DNA from: Morinoia aosen
Lineage: Eukaryota; Arthropoda; Malacostraca; Amphipoda; Talitridae
Length of the DNA: 64,000 bases
Direction: 5' to 3'
NCBI GenBank assembly: GCA_030386875.1
Contig: CM059575.1
Location: forward strand, 42,624,859-42,688,858
The notes below the pieces were generated by a model. The model did not search any database and was not told the origin of the DNA. It saw only the letters and a program-made list of their open reading frames with translations. A program made the translations under genes and the position numbers. Positions 56,201 through 63,900 of the stretch are shown here, piece after piece (positions within the stretch are counted from its first letter, which is position 1; each line of letters starts with the position of its first letter).

Positions 56201-56520
56201 AAAATTAAATAATCTTAATACAGACAGTTTAATTCAACCACTTAAGGGATCCTTCATCTCAATCAATTGTCCTTCTAATCCTCTATTCTAACAAATACAA
56301 AATGGCTTGGTACCATCTCATTCTCCCAACCACCGATGCAATCCAAAGCATCAAGCTACCTAAAAGCATTTGAAGAGTCAAGATCAATGCAGAACATTTC
56401 TCACCTGGTGTTACATCATCATCAGATCTGACAAAGTGGTCGCCATGCCTGAGGAAGTCGTCAGTCATGAAGGGCTTCATGAATTCATCCATCATGCGGA
56501 ATATGCTTCCAAAACCGGAC
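41144..56520 (-). CDS. HAX1: HAX1-like gene, four internal exons
   Basis: Four minus-strand exons (56520-56405, 51795-51729, 45525-45372, 41240-41144) join with matching phases 1, 2 and 0 at their three junctions. The product contains DEFMKPFMTDDFLRHGDHFV, VTPGAELHPQGPREALLKQD, QDLDKRPPQDLQELLKEGPG, FTSTSISRTVRPDG and VIEERRTYRDSSGREEVTVT. The PDG-(I)-VEERRT-x-x-DS-x-GR-E-x-TVT motif is the conserved C-terminal signature of HAX1, an adaptor with anti-apoptotic and mitochondrial roles in animals, and D-x-DLD-x-(R/V) before it also fits. About 144 residues are recovered, roughly half the vertebrate length. The first exon (phase 2 donor) and last exon (phase 1 acceptor) are missing. Introns of 4.1-6.1 kb are filled with transposons. 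Confidence 0.82.
41920..42290 (+). repeat. R1 repeat, copy 1
   Basis: This is a member of an unclassified ~350-bp family. Landmarks in order: TTTTAGCCTCCCTA, GAGAGGAAGGCACCATT, AGTATGGAGTTAAGG, ACAGTAAGTTG, GTAGTAGGTGCTGAAGAACA, GGACAGCAGTGAACCG, AACATAACAAAAAC, CCTAACTCACAGCTCGGGC, then the hairpin GATACAA-TAA-TTGTATC and CCCCCTGAGGGG. No A/B box, coding frame or clear terminal repeat is seen. It lies just outside (3' of) the last HAX1-like exon found, + orientation. Confidence 0.75.
42495..43129. mobile_element. mariner deletion derivative
   Basis: Inverted repeats of ~150 bp start CGAGGCGTGTCCGTAAAATA and run through the GCTGCTGCTGG, CGCTTCTATGCGCGGCC and AGGCAGGTTGTTTGGCTCCC blocks on both arms. 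TA flanks are at 42493-42494 and 43130-43131. The 635-bp element retains only the N-terminal transposase region on the minus strand. It sits in a HAX1-like intron. Confidence 0.9.
42635..42967 (-). pseudogene. mariner transposase N-terminal HTH fragment
   Basis: From the ATG at 42967 it reads MEPPPASPAICELRS, then VIRFLAAKKKSAKDIHEELC, then QVYGEECMSSGMVCR, an in-frame TGA where Trp is expected (42817-42815), then VKDFENGRTGVHYEARAGRP and DRRITVRELCEKLL. This is the paired helix-turn-helix DNA-binding region of a mariner transposase (HTH_48 type). The catalytic domain is deleted. Confidence 0.85.
43254..43602 (+). repeat. R1 repeat, copy 2
   Basis: Same landmarks as copy 1, ending GATACAA-CGG-TTGTATC and CGCCTGAGGG. 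It begins ~120 bp after the mariner derivative. Confidence 0.75.
43603..45371. other. HAX1-like intron sequence, unassigned
   Basis: Two minus-strand frames (43666-43956, 43865-44326) have no recognisable motif and skewed composition. Nothing else noted. Confidence 0.4.
45372..45525 (-). CDS. HAX1: HAX1-like exon, PPQDLQELL to PDG
   Basis: The acceptor GTGCGTGCAG leads into G|CCG CCG CAA. The product is PPQDLQELLKEGPGYSAGGP, HGEQVQPALQSPVLRS and NFTSTSISRTVRPDG. The donor GGG|GTGAGG closes it in phase 0. It is clearly GC-richer than the flanks, which fits an exon. The start phase (2) matches the donor of the 51729 exon, giving DKR-PPQ across the junction. Confidence 0.85.
45895..46450 (+). 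repeat. R1 repeat, copy 3, enlarged
   Basis: Landmarks TTTAAGCCGCCCTAACC, GGAAGGCACCACTTAGTATGG, GAAAGAGCG, CATAACAAAACAAAAAACC, TTTACTCGGGACCTCACA are followed by a second partial unit (GTTACCATATAAGATACTTTGCGC, ACAGTAAGATAGGAAG) that matches copy 5, then CTCCTGAGGGGGG. It looks like two overlapping or recombined units. Confidence 0.65.
46451..47101. other. HAX1-like intron sequence, unassigned
   Basis: No recognisable element. A short duplicated AAATCTGTAAATT occurs near 46562 and 46577. Confidence 0.4.
47102..47835 (+). mobile_element. Internally deleted mariner-type element
   Basis: The inverted repeats are AAGGGCATTTATTTTAGAGT (left) and AAGGGTGTTTATTTTAGAGT (right, complement), continuing GATAGAA. 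TA flanks lie at 47100-47101 and 47836-47837. At 734 bp it keeps an N-terminal patch (SSVRVTFRALRPFYGRHNRP, 47306-47365) fused directly to the C-terminal catalytic half, so about half of the transposase has been deleted. Confidence 0.85.
47390..47770 (+). pseudogene. mariner-type transposase C-terminal half
   Basis: The frame reads LKWFQQD, an in-frame TGA where Gly of DGA is expected (47401-47403), then ATCHTAGKTMELLRETFGDR, NGPVNWPPRSCDLTPLDYFL, WGDAKSKVYADKPETIQQLE and ends with a VCENLISRLRYIHESRGGH motif. SPD is changed to SCD. It is inactive. Confidence 0.85.
47890..48400 (+). pseudogene. Fragment of a repeated arthropod protein family (FHQD)
   Basis: Frames give FEAQYIISAFPGLSIKKIKA, GVFDGPKIRQLIKDKQFIGA, NLEKNAWLSFKDVKNFL, then YTEIVQKLLESYKVLGHNVS and LHFLHHHL. 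After a frameshift come FPEYLGAASDEQGEQFHQDL and QVMEEPYQGRWDVH, then a TGA. The FPGLS..KIKAG(V/I)F.GPQIR and SDEQGE-x-FHQD-x-x-x-ME-x-x-YQGRW motifs belong to an uncharacterised protein found in many copies in arthropod genomes; I recall it from experience and cannot name its function. It is likely transposon-derived. Confidence 0.6.
48401..50239. other. HAX1-like intron sequence, unassigned
   Basis: AT-rich, no frame longer than 60 codons on either strand, no repeats recognised. Confidence 0.45.
50240..50500 (-). pseudogene. Tc1-like transposase fragment
   Basis: The minus strand reads QVDLIGPSSSDLNTVEHVWE, then GLDKKSREHGAKFCPLQFRV. SxDLNxxEHVWxxLxxK is the third catalytic region of Tc1-type transposases, where the (I/V)E glutamate completes DD34E. 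The preceding core is not readable, and frames shift within the piece. Confidence 0.7.
51093..51332 (-). CDS. Unrecognised minus-strand frame with CPLC motif
   Basis: The frame includes MASVESNNDHEDQSSSRVNG and FLECPLCRQRHENVLEQG, followed by a possible splice donor (CAG|GGTGAGAAAA). The CxxC pair resembles half of a zinc-binding site, but the second half is absent. It lies in an intron of the HAX1-like gene, same strand, and cannot belong to it by phase or content. It may be an exon of another gene, a pseudogene or chance. Confidence 0.2.
   Translation of the reverse strand: MKLPKNLREMASVESNNDHEDQSSSRVNGEGTEGRSHQNPFLECPLCRQRHENVLEQGEKNGKIQMLGEELLERLHRLL
51729..51795 (-). CDS. HAX1: HAX1-like short exon
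   Basis: A pyrimidine-rich acceptor TTTCCTGCCCTCGACAG is followed by 67 bp encoding AELHPQGPREALLKQDQDLDK. It takes up phase 1 from the upstream exon (CCA G|GC makes Gly) and ends in phase 2 (CG|G makes Arg with the next exon). The donor is GTCAGT, weaker than the others. Homology alone would be thin for 21 residues, but the double phase match and the D-x-DLD-x-x pattern typical of this part of HAX1 support it. Confidence 0.75.
52217..52480 (+). repeat. R1 repeat, copy 4, 3' truncated
   Basis: Landmarks: GAGCCTCCCTAACC, GAGAGGAAGGAGGAAGGCACT, TTTAGTATGGA, AAGTTGAGAGAGAAC, GGTGCTGAAAAACAGGACAG. It loses similarity after about 52475, before the CCTAACTC block. Confidence 0.7.
52677..53500. mobile_element. 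piggyBac-like miniature element (TTAA flanks)
   Basis: TTAA (52673-52676) precedes CCCGCGCACGGTCGC. The right end is the complement of CCCGCGCACTGTAACTGGTC, followed by TTAA (53501-53504). Length 824 bp, no transposase. The right part repeats GTCGCCTCATTTACCA internally (near 53290 and complement near 53470). Confidence 0.8.
53551..53583 (+). repeat. (GAT)n microsatellite
   Basis: About ten uninterrupted GAT/ATG triplets. Confidence 0.95.
53590..55140. other. HAX1-like intron sequence, mostly unassigned
   Basis: A fragment of the R1 family lies at about 54025-54090 (GTACATAACAAAAAAGG, CCTACCCAACTCTCAGCTTGGG, CCTCACATTTTCCC). A 150-codon plus frame (53873-54325) spans it and has no known domain. 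Otherwise nothing recognised. Confidence 0.4.
55145..55480 (+). repeat. R1 repeat, copy 5
   Basis: Landmarks: GGCAGGCATCATTTAAAATGG, TGTTACACAAGATCCTCTGCGC, AGTTAGAAAGGAAGTTTATGAG, GAGCTGAAAAAAGAGGTCAGTAG, CAACAACAAAAAAACC, CTCATTTCTTTGCCC, AATTACAATAGTTGCCCCCCTG. Same strand as all other copies. Confidence 0.65.
55907..56127. mobile_element. Small piggyBac-like MITE, 221 bp
   Basis: TTAA (55903-55906) precedes CCCTTTAACGTCCG. The right end is the complement of CCCTTTAATGCCCCAG, followed by TTAT (56129-56132, one mismatch or offset from TTAA). A hairpin GAGGACAC-TG-GTGTCCTC lies just inside the right end. Confidence 0.7.
56405..56520 (-). CDS. HAX1: HAX1-like exon, N-terminal region
   Basis: An acceptor TTTGTGCCCATCCAG precedes G|TCC GGT TTT. 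The product is SGFGSIFRMMDEFMKPFMTD followed by DFLRHGDHFVRSDDDVTPG, and the donor CCA G|GTGAGAA gives phase 1. The FRxMDE-x-M-x-x-F and acidic DDDVTPG pattern fits the N-terminal third of HAX1 (VTPGE there). By itself this exon is less diagnostic than the C-terminal ones. An upstream first exon with a phase 2 donor must exist; I could not find it up to 64000. Confidence 0.7.
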
Positions 56521-56750
56521 CTGGATGGGCACAAAAGTTACATTCTTACTATAATACAACAGTTCGGTTGGTTATTTCTTAACGTAATATATAATTAATT
56601 AAGTCAAAATGAGATGCCAAAAGTGCACAAACAATAATTTCACTTAATCACGATTTACACCAGTCATTAGGCTTTCGTAAATAAAATGTCTAAATTCAAG
56701 CATTCAAAGTTGAAATGTGATATTCAGAATACCACCATCACTCGTTTTAA

Positions 56751-57858
56751 GGGCACGGTTTGGGTCTATTTCCGGATTATGGTCATTTTTTGGTTTATAA
56801 ACTCACATTGTAGAGATTTTTCTTGTGCATCCAACGATATAATTGGCTTTCAAGTACGTCAATTAATTAGTCTTCTGGACGGGGTAAAAGACGCGCACTA
56901 GTGTGACCTTGGGGTGCGCCAATGAATGGGTGACCTCCCTTTCCCCTCCCCCATTACGAGCCAGTAATGAGTGTTTCTCTACAGGAAATAGCATGAGAGT
57001 TCATTCATGGCCTTACTTGAAATGCTTTCCAACTCAAATGAAACATCTATTTCTCAGTGATAAATTATGATGGTGTAATTGGGTGTTTGTTTTGAGTCCG
57101 GCTGCTGAGTCAGCAGCTAATTACCTGGCTATGTAAACATAAACGCCTCCCGAACTTTTAAAGCTACAGGAATGGCAATTATACCAATCGAAAGAGCTTA
57201 AAAAGAGCTACAAAGCAATACAGGTAATTGAAAAAAAAATTGTTAGCATTGAAAAAAAATTGACAGCATTGAAAAAAAATTGTTAAAAAAACATGTTCTG
57301 AAACATGTGTTTATTGACTTTTGATATGAATCCTTTTCCACTGTTTTGAAGGTACAGAATCACTGATAAGACTCAATTCGAAAATTAGTAAAGAACAAAA
57401 CCCTACTCCTCCCACAGTTGTGAAGGTACATAGATGGCAAGCATACTAATCAATAGCTCATGAAAAGGAAAATAGATGCAGTGCAAAAGTTTTTTTTAAT
57501 TTCAATTCACCTTGAAAATTAGAAGCAAATTTTTCAAAAAAGTGGAATTTTTTAGGGAAAAAAGTTCTCAAAACTCAAAAAAGCAAATAATCAAAAAACT
57601 TTTGCATTGGATCTCTGGACAAGACAATTTGCTATCTAGAAAGTATTTTCTCAGTTCAGCGAGTTCAAAATTGTAGGATGAGTAGGATTTTCCACCACAC
57701 GTGTTTTTTCATGTTTTTTTAAAAATAATCTTTTTCATGTATGGTTACGAAAAATACGCACAAATGAAAAAAAAATTCATAACAATTTACACCTACGGTA
57801 GATATCTCAGAAAAATTCACCGAGAACTTGCAGACTTTTTTTACCCCGAACCGTCTCC
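56751..57858 (+). mobile_element. TTAA-flanked non-autonomous DNA transposon, copy 2
   Basis: Flanks are TTAA (56747-56750, 57859-57862). The ends are GGGCACGGTTTGGGTC and the complement of GGAGACGGTTCGGGGTAAAA. At 1108 bp it is the opposite-orientation sister of 7668-9084; it lacks the 34-bp minisatellite of that copy. Its right TTAA is shared with the next element. Confidence 0.85.
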
Positions 57859-57862
57859 TTAA

Positions 57863-58714
57863 GGAGAGCGTCTCCCTTCTGCACCCCATGTTTTGGAGAT
57901 TTCTTGCGAAACTGGGATTTTGGCCGCTATAAGAAGTGTAAGGGTCAGGTACATCCTGTGAAAAAATGAGACTCGTACGGTCATTCGTTCGCCCGCTACG
58001 GGGGTTTAAAGAATGGGGGGGAGGGGAGGGGGAAGTGGTATTTTATCATGTTACACCTCCCCCATGGCACTTTCTTCACGGCGCGAAGTTGCTATGTCAT
58101 CTCCTATGTCTCTGGATTACTCTATAATGATTTCAGGGGTCTAACTTGAACCAAAAATTTTAAAAAAATTTTTACTTGTATTGTATATGTTTCTTTGTTT
58201 TGCTTATAATGTAAACAATGGTTTTTGGGGTTTCAAAATGCTTCTCCTCCTACAGTTTTTGAGCTACAGTGATGGTTTTGGTATCATTAAATGCGGGAAG
58301 ACGCGGGCTTTTATGGATGCTAAAATTCGTTTCCTCAAATTTACATTTTCAATATGAAAAAGTGTAAAAATAGGAAAAAAATGCCCTTTCTCGGAAATGT
58401 AAAAATTTATGATTTCATAACTCATGAGCAATAAATAATTTTGGAATGAATTTTAGCATCCATGAAAGCCCGTGTTTTTCCGCATTCATTGATACCAAAA
58501 TCATCACTATAGCTCAAAAACTGTAGGAGGAGAAGATTTTTGAAACCCCCCCCCTTCAAACTTCGTTTTCTTCGATTTCCCATTTTCTTTTCAAGAAAAT
58601 TGAACTTTTGCTCTAAGCAAAAACGATTCCAAATTCAATTTCCTATCAGTATATCAAATTTCATTCTTCTAGGTTCAATAATAAAGAAAAAAGTCCGTAT
58701 GGGGGACGCTCTCC
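57863..58714. mobile_element. TTAA-flanked foldback-type element
   Basis: The ends are GGAGAGCGTCTCCC and the complement of GGAGAGCGTCCCCC, with TTAA at 57859-57862 and 58715-58718. Inside, 58228-58340 pairs with 58445-58555 as an inverted repeat (TCCTCCTACAGTTTTTGAGCTA and complement), centred near 58390. No coding frame. Confidence 0.8.
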
Positions 58715-58904
58715 TTAAGAACACATCGCATATCATGAAACTTTTGAAAAAGTATATGGTTTGAAGTGAAATTTGGTCAGAACACTAGAAAAAGGCCTAA
58801 TTCTGTGATGCTATTAGGAAAATGGAAGAAATTAGGAAATCAAAATTTTATTGACCAATTTATAAACTTACTCTATAGAAAAGTTTTGATGATATTTCCT
58901 AACA

Positions 58905-59270
58905 TGTAGTTCCATACCCTTTATTTTATATCCGAGCTTCAAGTCTTTCCATAGCTCCTACGGACTACGGCAAACTCTTTACTTCAATTCTTTCTACAAG
59001 CTCTCAATAGGATTGAGATCAGGGGAAATATTTGGCCATGGTAACATGTTGTAACATTACCCTCAAACTATATTTTGTTGTCTTGGCTGTGTGCTTAGGA
59101 TCCTTGTCTTGTTGAAAGAGAAATTCGCTTCCAAGACCCAATGCAGTGGCAGATTGCTCGAGATTCCTCTCCAATATCATACGATATTTGGAACTATCCA
59201 TCCTATCTTTCATCACTCAAATCTTACCAGTGCCTTTAGATGCAAAACACACAGGCACCATAGATTAAAT
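58905..59270 (-). pseudogene. Tc1-like transposase fragment (DD34E type)
   Basis: Minus-strand pieces: MDSSKYRMILERNLEQSATA, SEFLFQQDKDPKHTAKTTK (second catalytic Asp region, QQDNDPKHT in the family), then after a frameshift PDLNPIESL, a stop and KELK (third catalytic region). Several stops are present, so it is a relic. Confidence 0.8.
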
Positions 59271-59271
59271 T

Positions 59272-59545
59272 ATTAGTTTAAGTCTCCCTATCCACAACAA
59301 AGGCAATCTAAAAAAAGGAAGGAAGAAGGCACCATTTAGTATGAAGTTAAGGGAATGCAAAATCTTTGCAGAAAGGGCACAGAAACAGTAGGATGAGAAC
59401 GAAGTTCATGAAACAAGATCAAAGGTGATTAAGAAAGTAGTAGGTGCTGAAAAAACAGGACAGCAGTGAACTGGAAAAAGATGGTCCATATCAATACAAA
59501 AACCTTGTCTATTTTAACAAAAAAGAAAGCCTACTGTCTGGCAGC
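59272..59545 (+). repeat. R1 repeat, copy 6
   Basis: Landmarks: GTTTAAGTCTCCCTATCCAC, AAGGAAGAAGGCACCATTTAGTATG, GCAGAAAGGGCACAGAAACAGTA, AGTAGTAGGTGCTGAAAAAACAGGACAGCAGTGAACTG. It starts at the edge of the Tc1 relic and fades after about 59540. Confidence 0.75.
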
Positions 59546-59755
59546 AGGTGGTGTCGAGTCCAGTTTGTTATAGTTACCCATAATCTTGAGTATTATCTTT
59601 ATGTGTTCAGTTCTCTGTATGGGCCTAGGTTTGTTTCCCTACCCCAATAGCGAGTCTGTGCATTTACTTTAGTTAGCTCTTAAGTGTCATTTGTATTATA
59701 TTTCAGTATTCTAGCATTAGTCTGATTACCAAGCTGAATAGCATAAATATTTCAA

Positions 59756-59976
59756 CACTTTAACCGCAACTACTAAATATTAAGTTCAACACCAAACTCA
59801 AATTAAAAGTCAACTGCAGCGCGCGATGTTGAAAATAGCAAACATGAACTGGATCGTGCCTTCATTTAGCTTTGATCAAGTATTTATGGAAATTGTGTTT
59901 GTGACTACTGGTCGGTCTGCAGCGTTGTGAAAATTACCTCCGTGTACCACCGGTGGGTCACGCTGCGGTCAAAGTG
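59756..59976. mobile_element. Small TTAA-type MITE, 221 bp
   Basis: Ends CACTTTAACCGCA and complement of CACTTTGACCGCA. TTAA follows on the right (59977-59980); the left flank is TCAA, one change from TTAA. An internal CCACCGGTGG palindrome lies near the right end. Confidence 0.6.
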
Positions 59977-60212
59977 TTAAATGTAATTTTGCATGTTGCA
60001 CCATGTTATGCGGTAGCTCATGTTTGTACACACTATTTTTGCAAAAGGAAATCAATCACAGTTCTTGCTGAAATGTATCTGTGTATGTAAGAGGCACTGC
60101 AAAAAGAGATTCTGCAATAAACAATTCACATCCTGAGGTCAAAAGAGTTTTCTTTCTCATTTTTGATACAGGCTTTAGTCTATTATGACACCTCGCCTAA
60201 AAAGGGGCTTAA

Positions 60213-60955
60213 CCCTATCTGTTCGTAGGTGAGATCAAATGGTACCACCCTACCTTATATCGAAAGGCATTTCTGTAACTTTGAGTTTCTGTGCCCAAGT
60301 TTCAGTGACTTTTCCTAAAACATTCTTATGCACAATATGAGCATGAATTTACCATTCAGTGAAACGCGCAACATGTTGAATATGAATTATTTCAAAAATG
60401 AGATCATTAGAATGGCAGGTTGAACGCTGTTGAGATTGCACGTCTGACAGTAGGGTGTGCAATGCAGCGCTGCTGCTGCTGCTGCAGTGGCACACACGCT
60501 GGCAAGGAGTGAGGTCGTGACGTCGTTTGCTCCTGTCTGTTCCATGGCTTCACGATCGCGTAAGCGTCTAACCGAAGAAGAAATTTTAAAACTTCTGCTA
60601 GAAAACAACAGTGAGTCTGAAAATGAAGAAACTGTCGACAAAGTTTTGGGTACTGATGCAACTACACGGGATCTGGACGTACAGGACGAAATTAGCGCAA
60701 GTAGCAGCGATGACAACAGCAGTGCCATTGCCACTGAAAATGTTCGTCATCGAAAATCGCCTACGTATCAAAGGTTAGTATATCACCTCGATGAGAGCCT
60801 GAAAATTGAAAATTACACTCCATATTCAGAGTCTGATGATGCAAAACAATATTGTTCTGTAATAGAAAAAGGCAATAAAACTAAACCAAACATGACAATT
60901 GAATGGACAAATCAACAGCCTTGTCCACCAGTTGGGAGGCAAGCTACACTGTAAA
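60213..60955 (+). mobile_element. piggyBac element, 3' truncated
   Basis: TTAA (60209-60212) precedes CCCTATCTGTTCGTAGG, a typical piggyBac-type terminus. A transposase start follows at 60544. Similarity ends at about 60955 and no right inverted repeat is found, so the 3' part is lost. Confidence 0.8.
60544..60954 (+). pseudogene. piggyBac transposase N-terminal fragment
   Basis: The frame from MASRSRKRLTEEEILKLL is followed by an acidic, Ser-rich region and then HRKSPTYQRLVYHLDE and TIEWTNQQPCPPVGRQ. A basic-acidic N-terminus with TEEEILxLL and a later W-T-x-x-x-P pre-catalytic motif fits piggyBac-like transposases. I chose the ATG at 60544 rather than 60457 because homology-like sequence begins there and the upstream residues are poly-Ala. 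The catalytic DDD domain is missing. Confidence 0.75.
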
Positions 60956-63900
60956 AAAAACTGCAAAAATACAGACAAAAACAGACGAATTATCTGTTAA
61001 AATGACACAAATTGCTACTTCTAGTCCGTTTTCTAAATATTATCTGTTAAATCAACAAATTCATCCGTAATTCAGTTCGATACCGGACAATTTTGCTAAT
61101 TTCCGTTGTTTTTACAGGTCAATTAAAAATTACGGGAGTAAATTGAATTCTTCGTAGCGTAACGGAATCTTGGAAGTTGTCCGTTGATCCAACGGCTTAT
61201 CTTTACATTTAGGAGGAGTTTTAACAGACAAACTGAATATTACAGATTCGACCGACTCTTCAGGGGATTATACAGAATTCGATTAAATTTCCATTGTTTC
61301 AATGGTCCATAACAGTAAAAACATGATCATATATTTGTCACAATTGCTGTTAATGTGGCAGTATGTCTTGTATCACTCTGTCGTCGTTTTACTTTTTGTT
61401 CAACCAACACATTACCGATTTGCGATTGCCAAGTATGAGATAAAAAATTAATAATTCTGGCGGAACAGCTTAATTTAAAAAAATTAATAATACTCTCAGA
61501 ATAGAATTTACAATATTAGCACTGCGTAAAAAAGTTTCAAGTTGCAAATTCATCAATTTGCCAACTAGAAATACATGATGGCCATGGCAGAAAGAGAAAC
61601 GTTAATAAAAAGCATGTGCAAATTTATTCAGAAAATTTCATTCCCTCTCATTTACGATGCAGACAACGCAGCGTAAAGATGGTATACAATTTGACGTATT
61701 CTGCCCCAGAATTGGATAGCCCATATGTAAGTTGGCAAATTACCGTACTTTAACGTGTATATTTTCATTCTCTGTGCATGTGAGGAACGTAATGCAATTA
61801 AGGGGCTTGTGCGTTTATACGTACATACATATATTGTCCATTCACTTATGTGTGTATATATACGTAAGTACATACGCGTAAACATACATACGAATAAGTG
61901 AAAAATACTATAACAGTGTTCATTGAGATCTGTAAGAATTTGCTAATAAGCCTGTGTCAGGGAGGAAGTTCATTTTTTATTCATACATGAACTGTGCTCT
62001 GTTAAAAGAAAAACAGGAAAACATGCAGCATTTTTATTCCCATTTTTGAACTTATTTAAACATTACACAGTCTAATAATGCATGGCATACAGTAATGGAA
62101 TCACATACTGTATTATCCAACAAGTTAATGCGGTATTTAAATTTACGCAAATAAAAATTACAATGTTGAAAAAGTGAAATGAAGCACGAGCTGTTTTCAT
62201 AGCCTTATATATACATAAAGAAGTTATGTTAATCATTTCTAAATGATCAACGGACAAATTCGATCACACAACTTTATTTACACGCAACGCAAATATACCT
62301 TATAAGAGCAGGGGTTCTCAAACTTTTCTGCTCTGACTGAAACTGGAACAGGTAGTGACTGGAACTACCCTAACTAATACTTGATTAGTTCATTTGGTGC
62401 TTCACTAAAATAATATTTTCTTTGAGAAACTTTGGTTTCCCGTGAACAATATACCAAATAATATAGAGCTGTGTTATATAGCTTTAATATAGAGCACACT
62501 TGTTGAGCTCATTTATTTCAAATTTTTAAATTTCTCTACTTCTTCGGAAAAGAATAAAAGGATAAAGAAAAATGAAGCTGTTTATTGAATGAAAGACACT
62601 CTGTCGTTGCCGTATTGAATTTATTAGTGGTAATAAATTCCACTATAAACTAATTGTTTTAGATGCAAAAATGAATGTTAGAAAATGTTTATCAACCTGA
62701 ATTGAGTCGTTTATGCTCTCTAAAAAGTTAGAAATATTTTCAATTCATGTCCAGTCATGCGTTGAGTAGAATATATTTTCAACAATAGAAAGGACTCTTT
62801 ACTCGTGTCCACTTTCGAAGTCTGTCGCAAACTAGTCCCTGTTCCTGGGCCCGGAGTGGAATTCATCGTAGTGGAATTCAGCGCAGTGGAGGGCATATAA
62901 TGCATAACCTAAGTGTATTTTACATTTTTATATCATTGATACTAAATTTCAAAGGAATTGAACGTCCAGCTGGTTAAAGACCATTTAATAGAAGATCGTG
63001 AGCGATGCCAATTGGCCAATGACGGAACGCAAAAAACGTCACTTGACGAAAAATCGTCACGTGACTTTGTTTACAACTGGTTATGGCGGCCGTAAGTGAT
63101 GCGAAGTAGATTACGGGAGTTAAAATGGCTCCTTGCGTACGCTTAAGAAAAAGTTTTTCGATGATTGATGAAACTGAAATATGTTGAATGCAACATGCAT
63201 TTGAAGATGCATTATATATCCAAAATGCCAAAGAAGTCTTGTGTGGAGTGAAGTGTAAGCACTTCTGTCCTTTGAACTTCAAATCCAGTTCCAGAAAGGG
63301 CTGTGCCAAACCAAGGTAATGTAAAACTTAACTAGAGTTACATCATTTATCCCAATTAACTCACTGAATCAAAGCTTCATAAATTAATAATGAGTTTCTT
63401 ATTACCCATTGTTTGAAAAAAGAGTAGATTTTTTATTGACCCTTAATAGCATGATTTTATGAAGAGAAAAATTTGTTATGTGCTTTAACTTATGTTGTCA
63501 TTGATGGAGGCCGAGCAAAATTAAATATTTTTTGTGGAAACTAAAATAAAAAACATTAGACATCCCCAAAATTTAATTGACATTAAGATTAGTTTATTGT
63601 TGCCTTTTTATACAAAATTTAATAACAAATGCTATTCTAAAAGTTATTTTTTAAATAATTATTCATAATTGAAATGTCTTGAATTGGCTGTATTGCCTGT
63701 TATGTTATTTATTTTGTATCTGAGTAACTGTCTTGTATTAAACTACAATCAAAATCTCTCATTAAAAGTTTTATTTTGAATGAGTGACTTACTTTGTATG
63801 TGCATCCATTGTTTATTACACGGTTCAATTAACTACGTTTCGGCACTGAAAACTCAAAAATCGATTACTGACCAACGCTACACATTTACCGTTACAACCT

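Noticed and set aside
41920..59545. R1 as a tRNA-derived SINE or Helitron
   Set aside because: No A/B box promoter was recognised, and the end after the hairpin is not a CTRR terminus, so neither class is supported.
63075..63130. Plus-strand ATGGCGGCC|GTAAGT as a first exon
   Set aside because: A three-codon coding start with a good donor is too little evidence and no downstream exon was found within the window.
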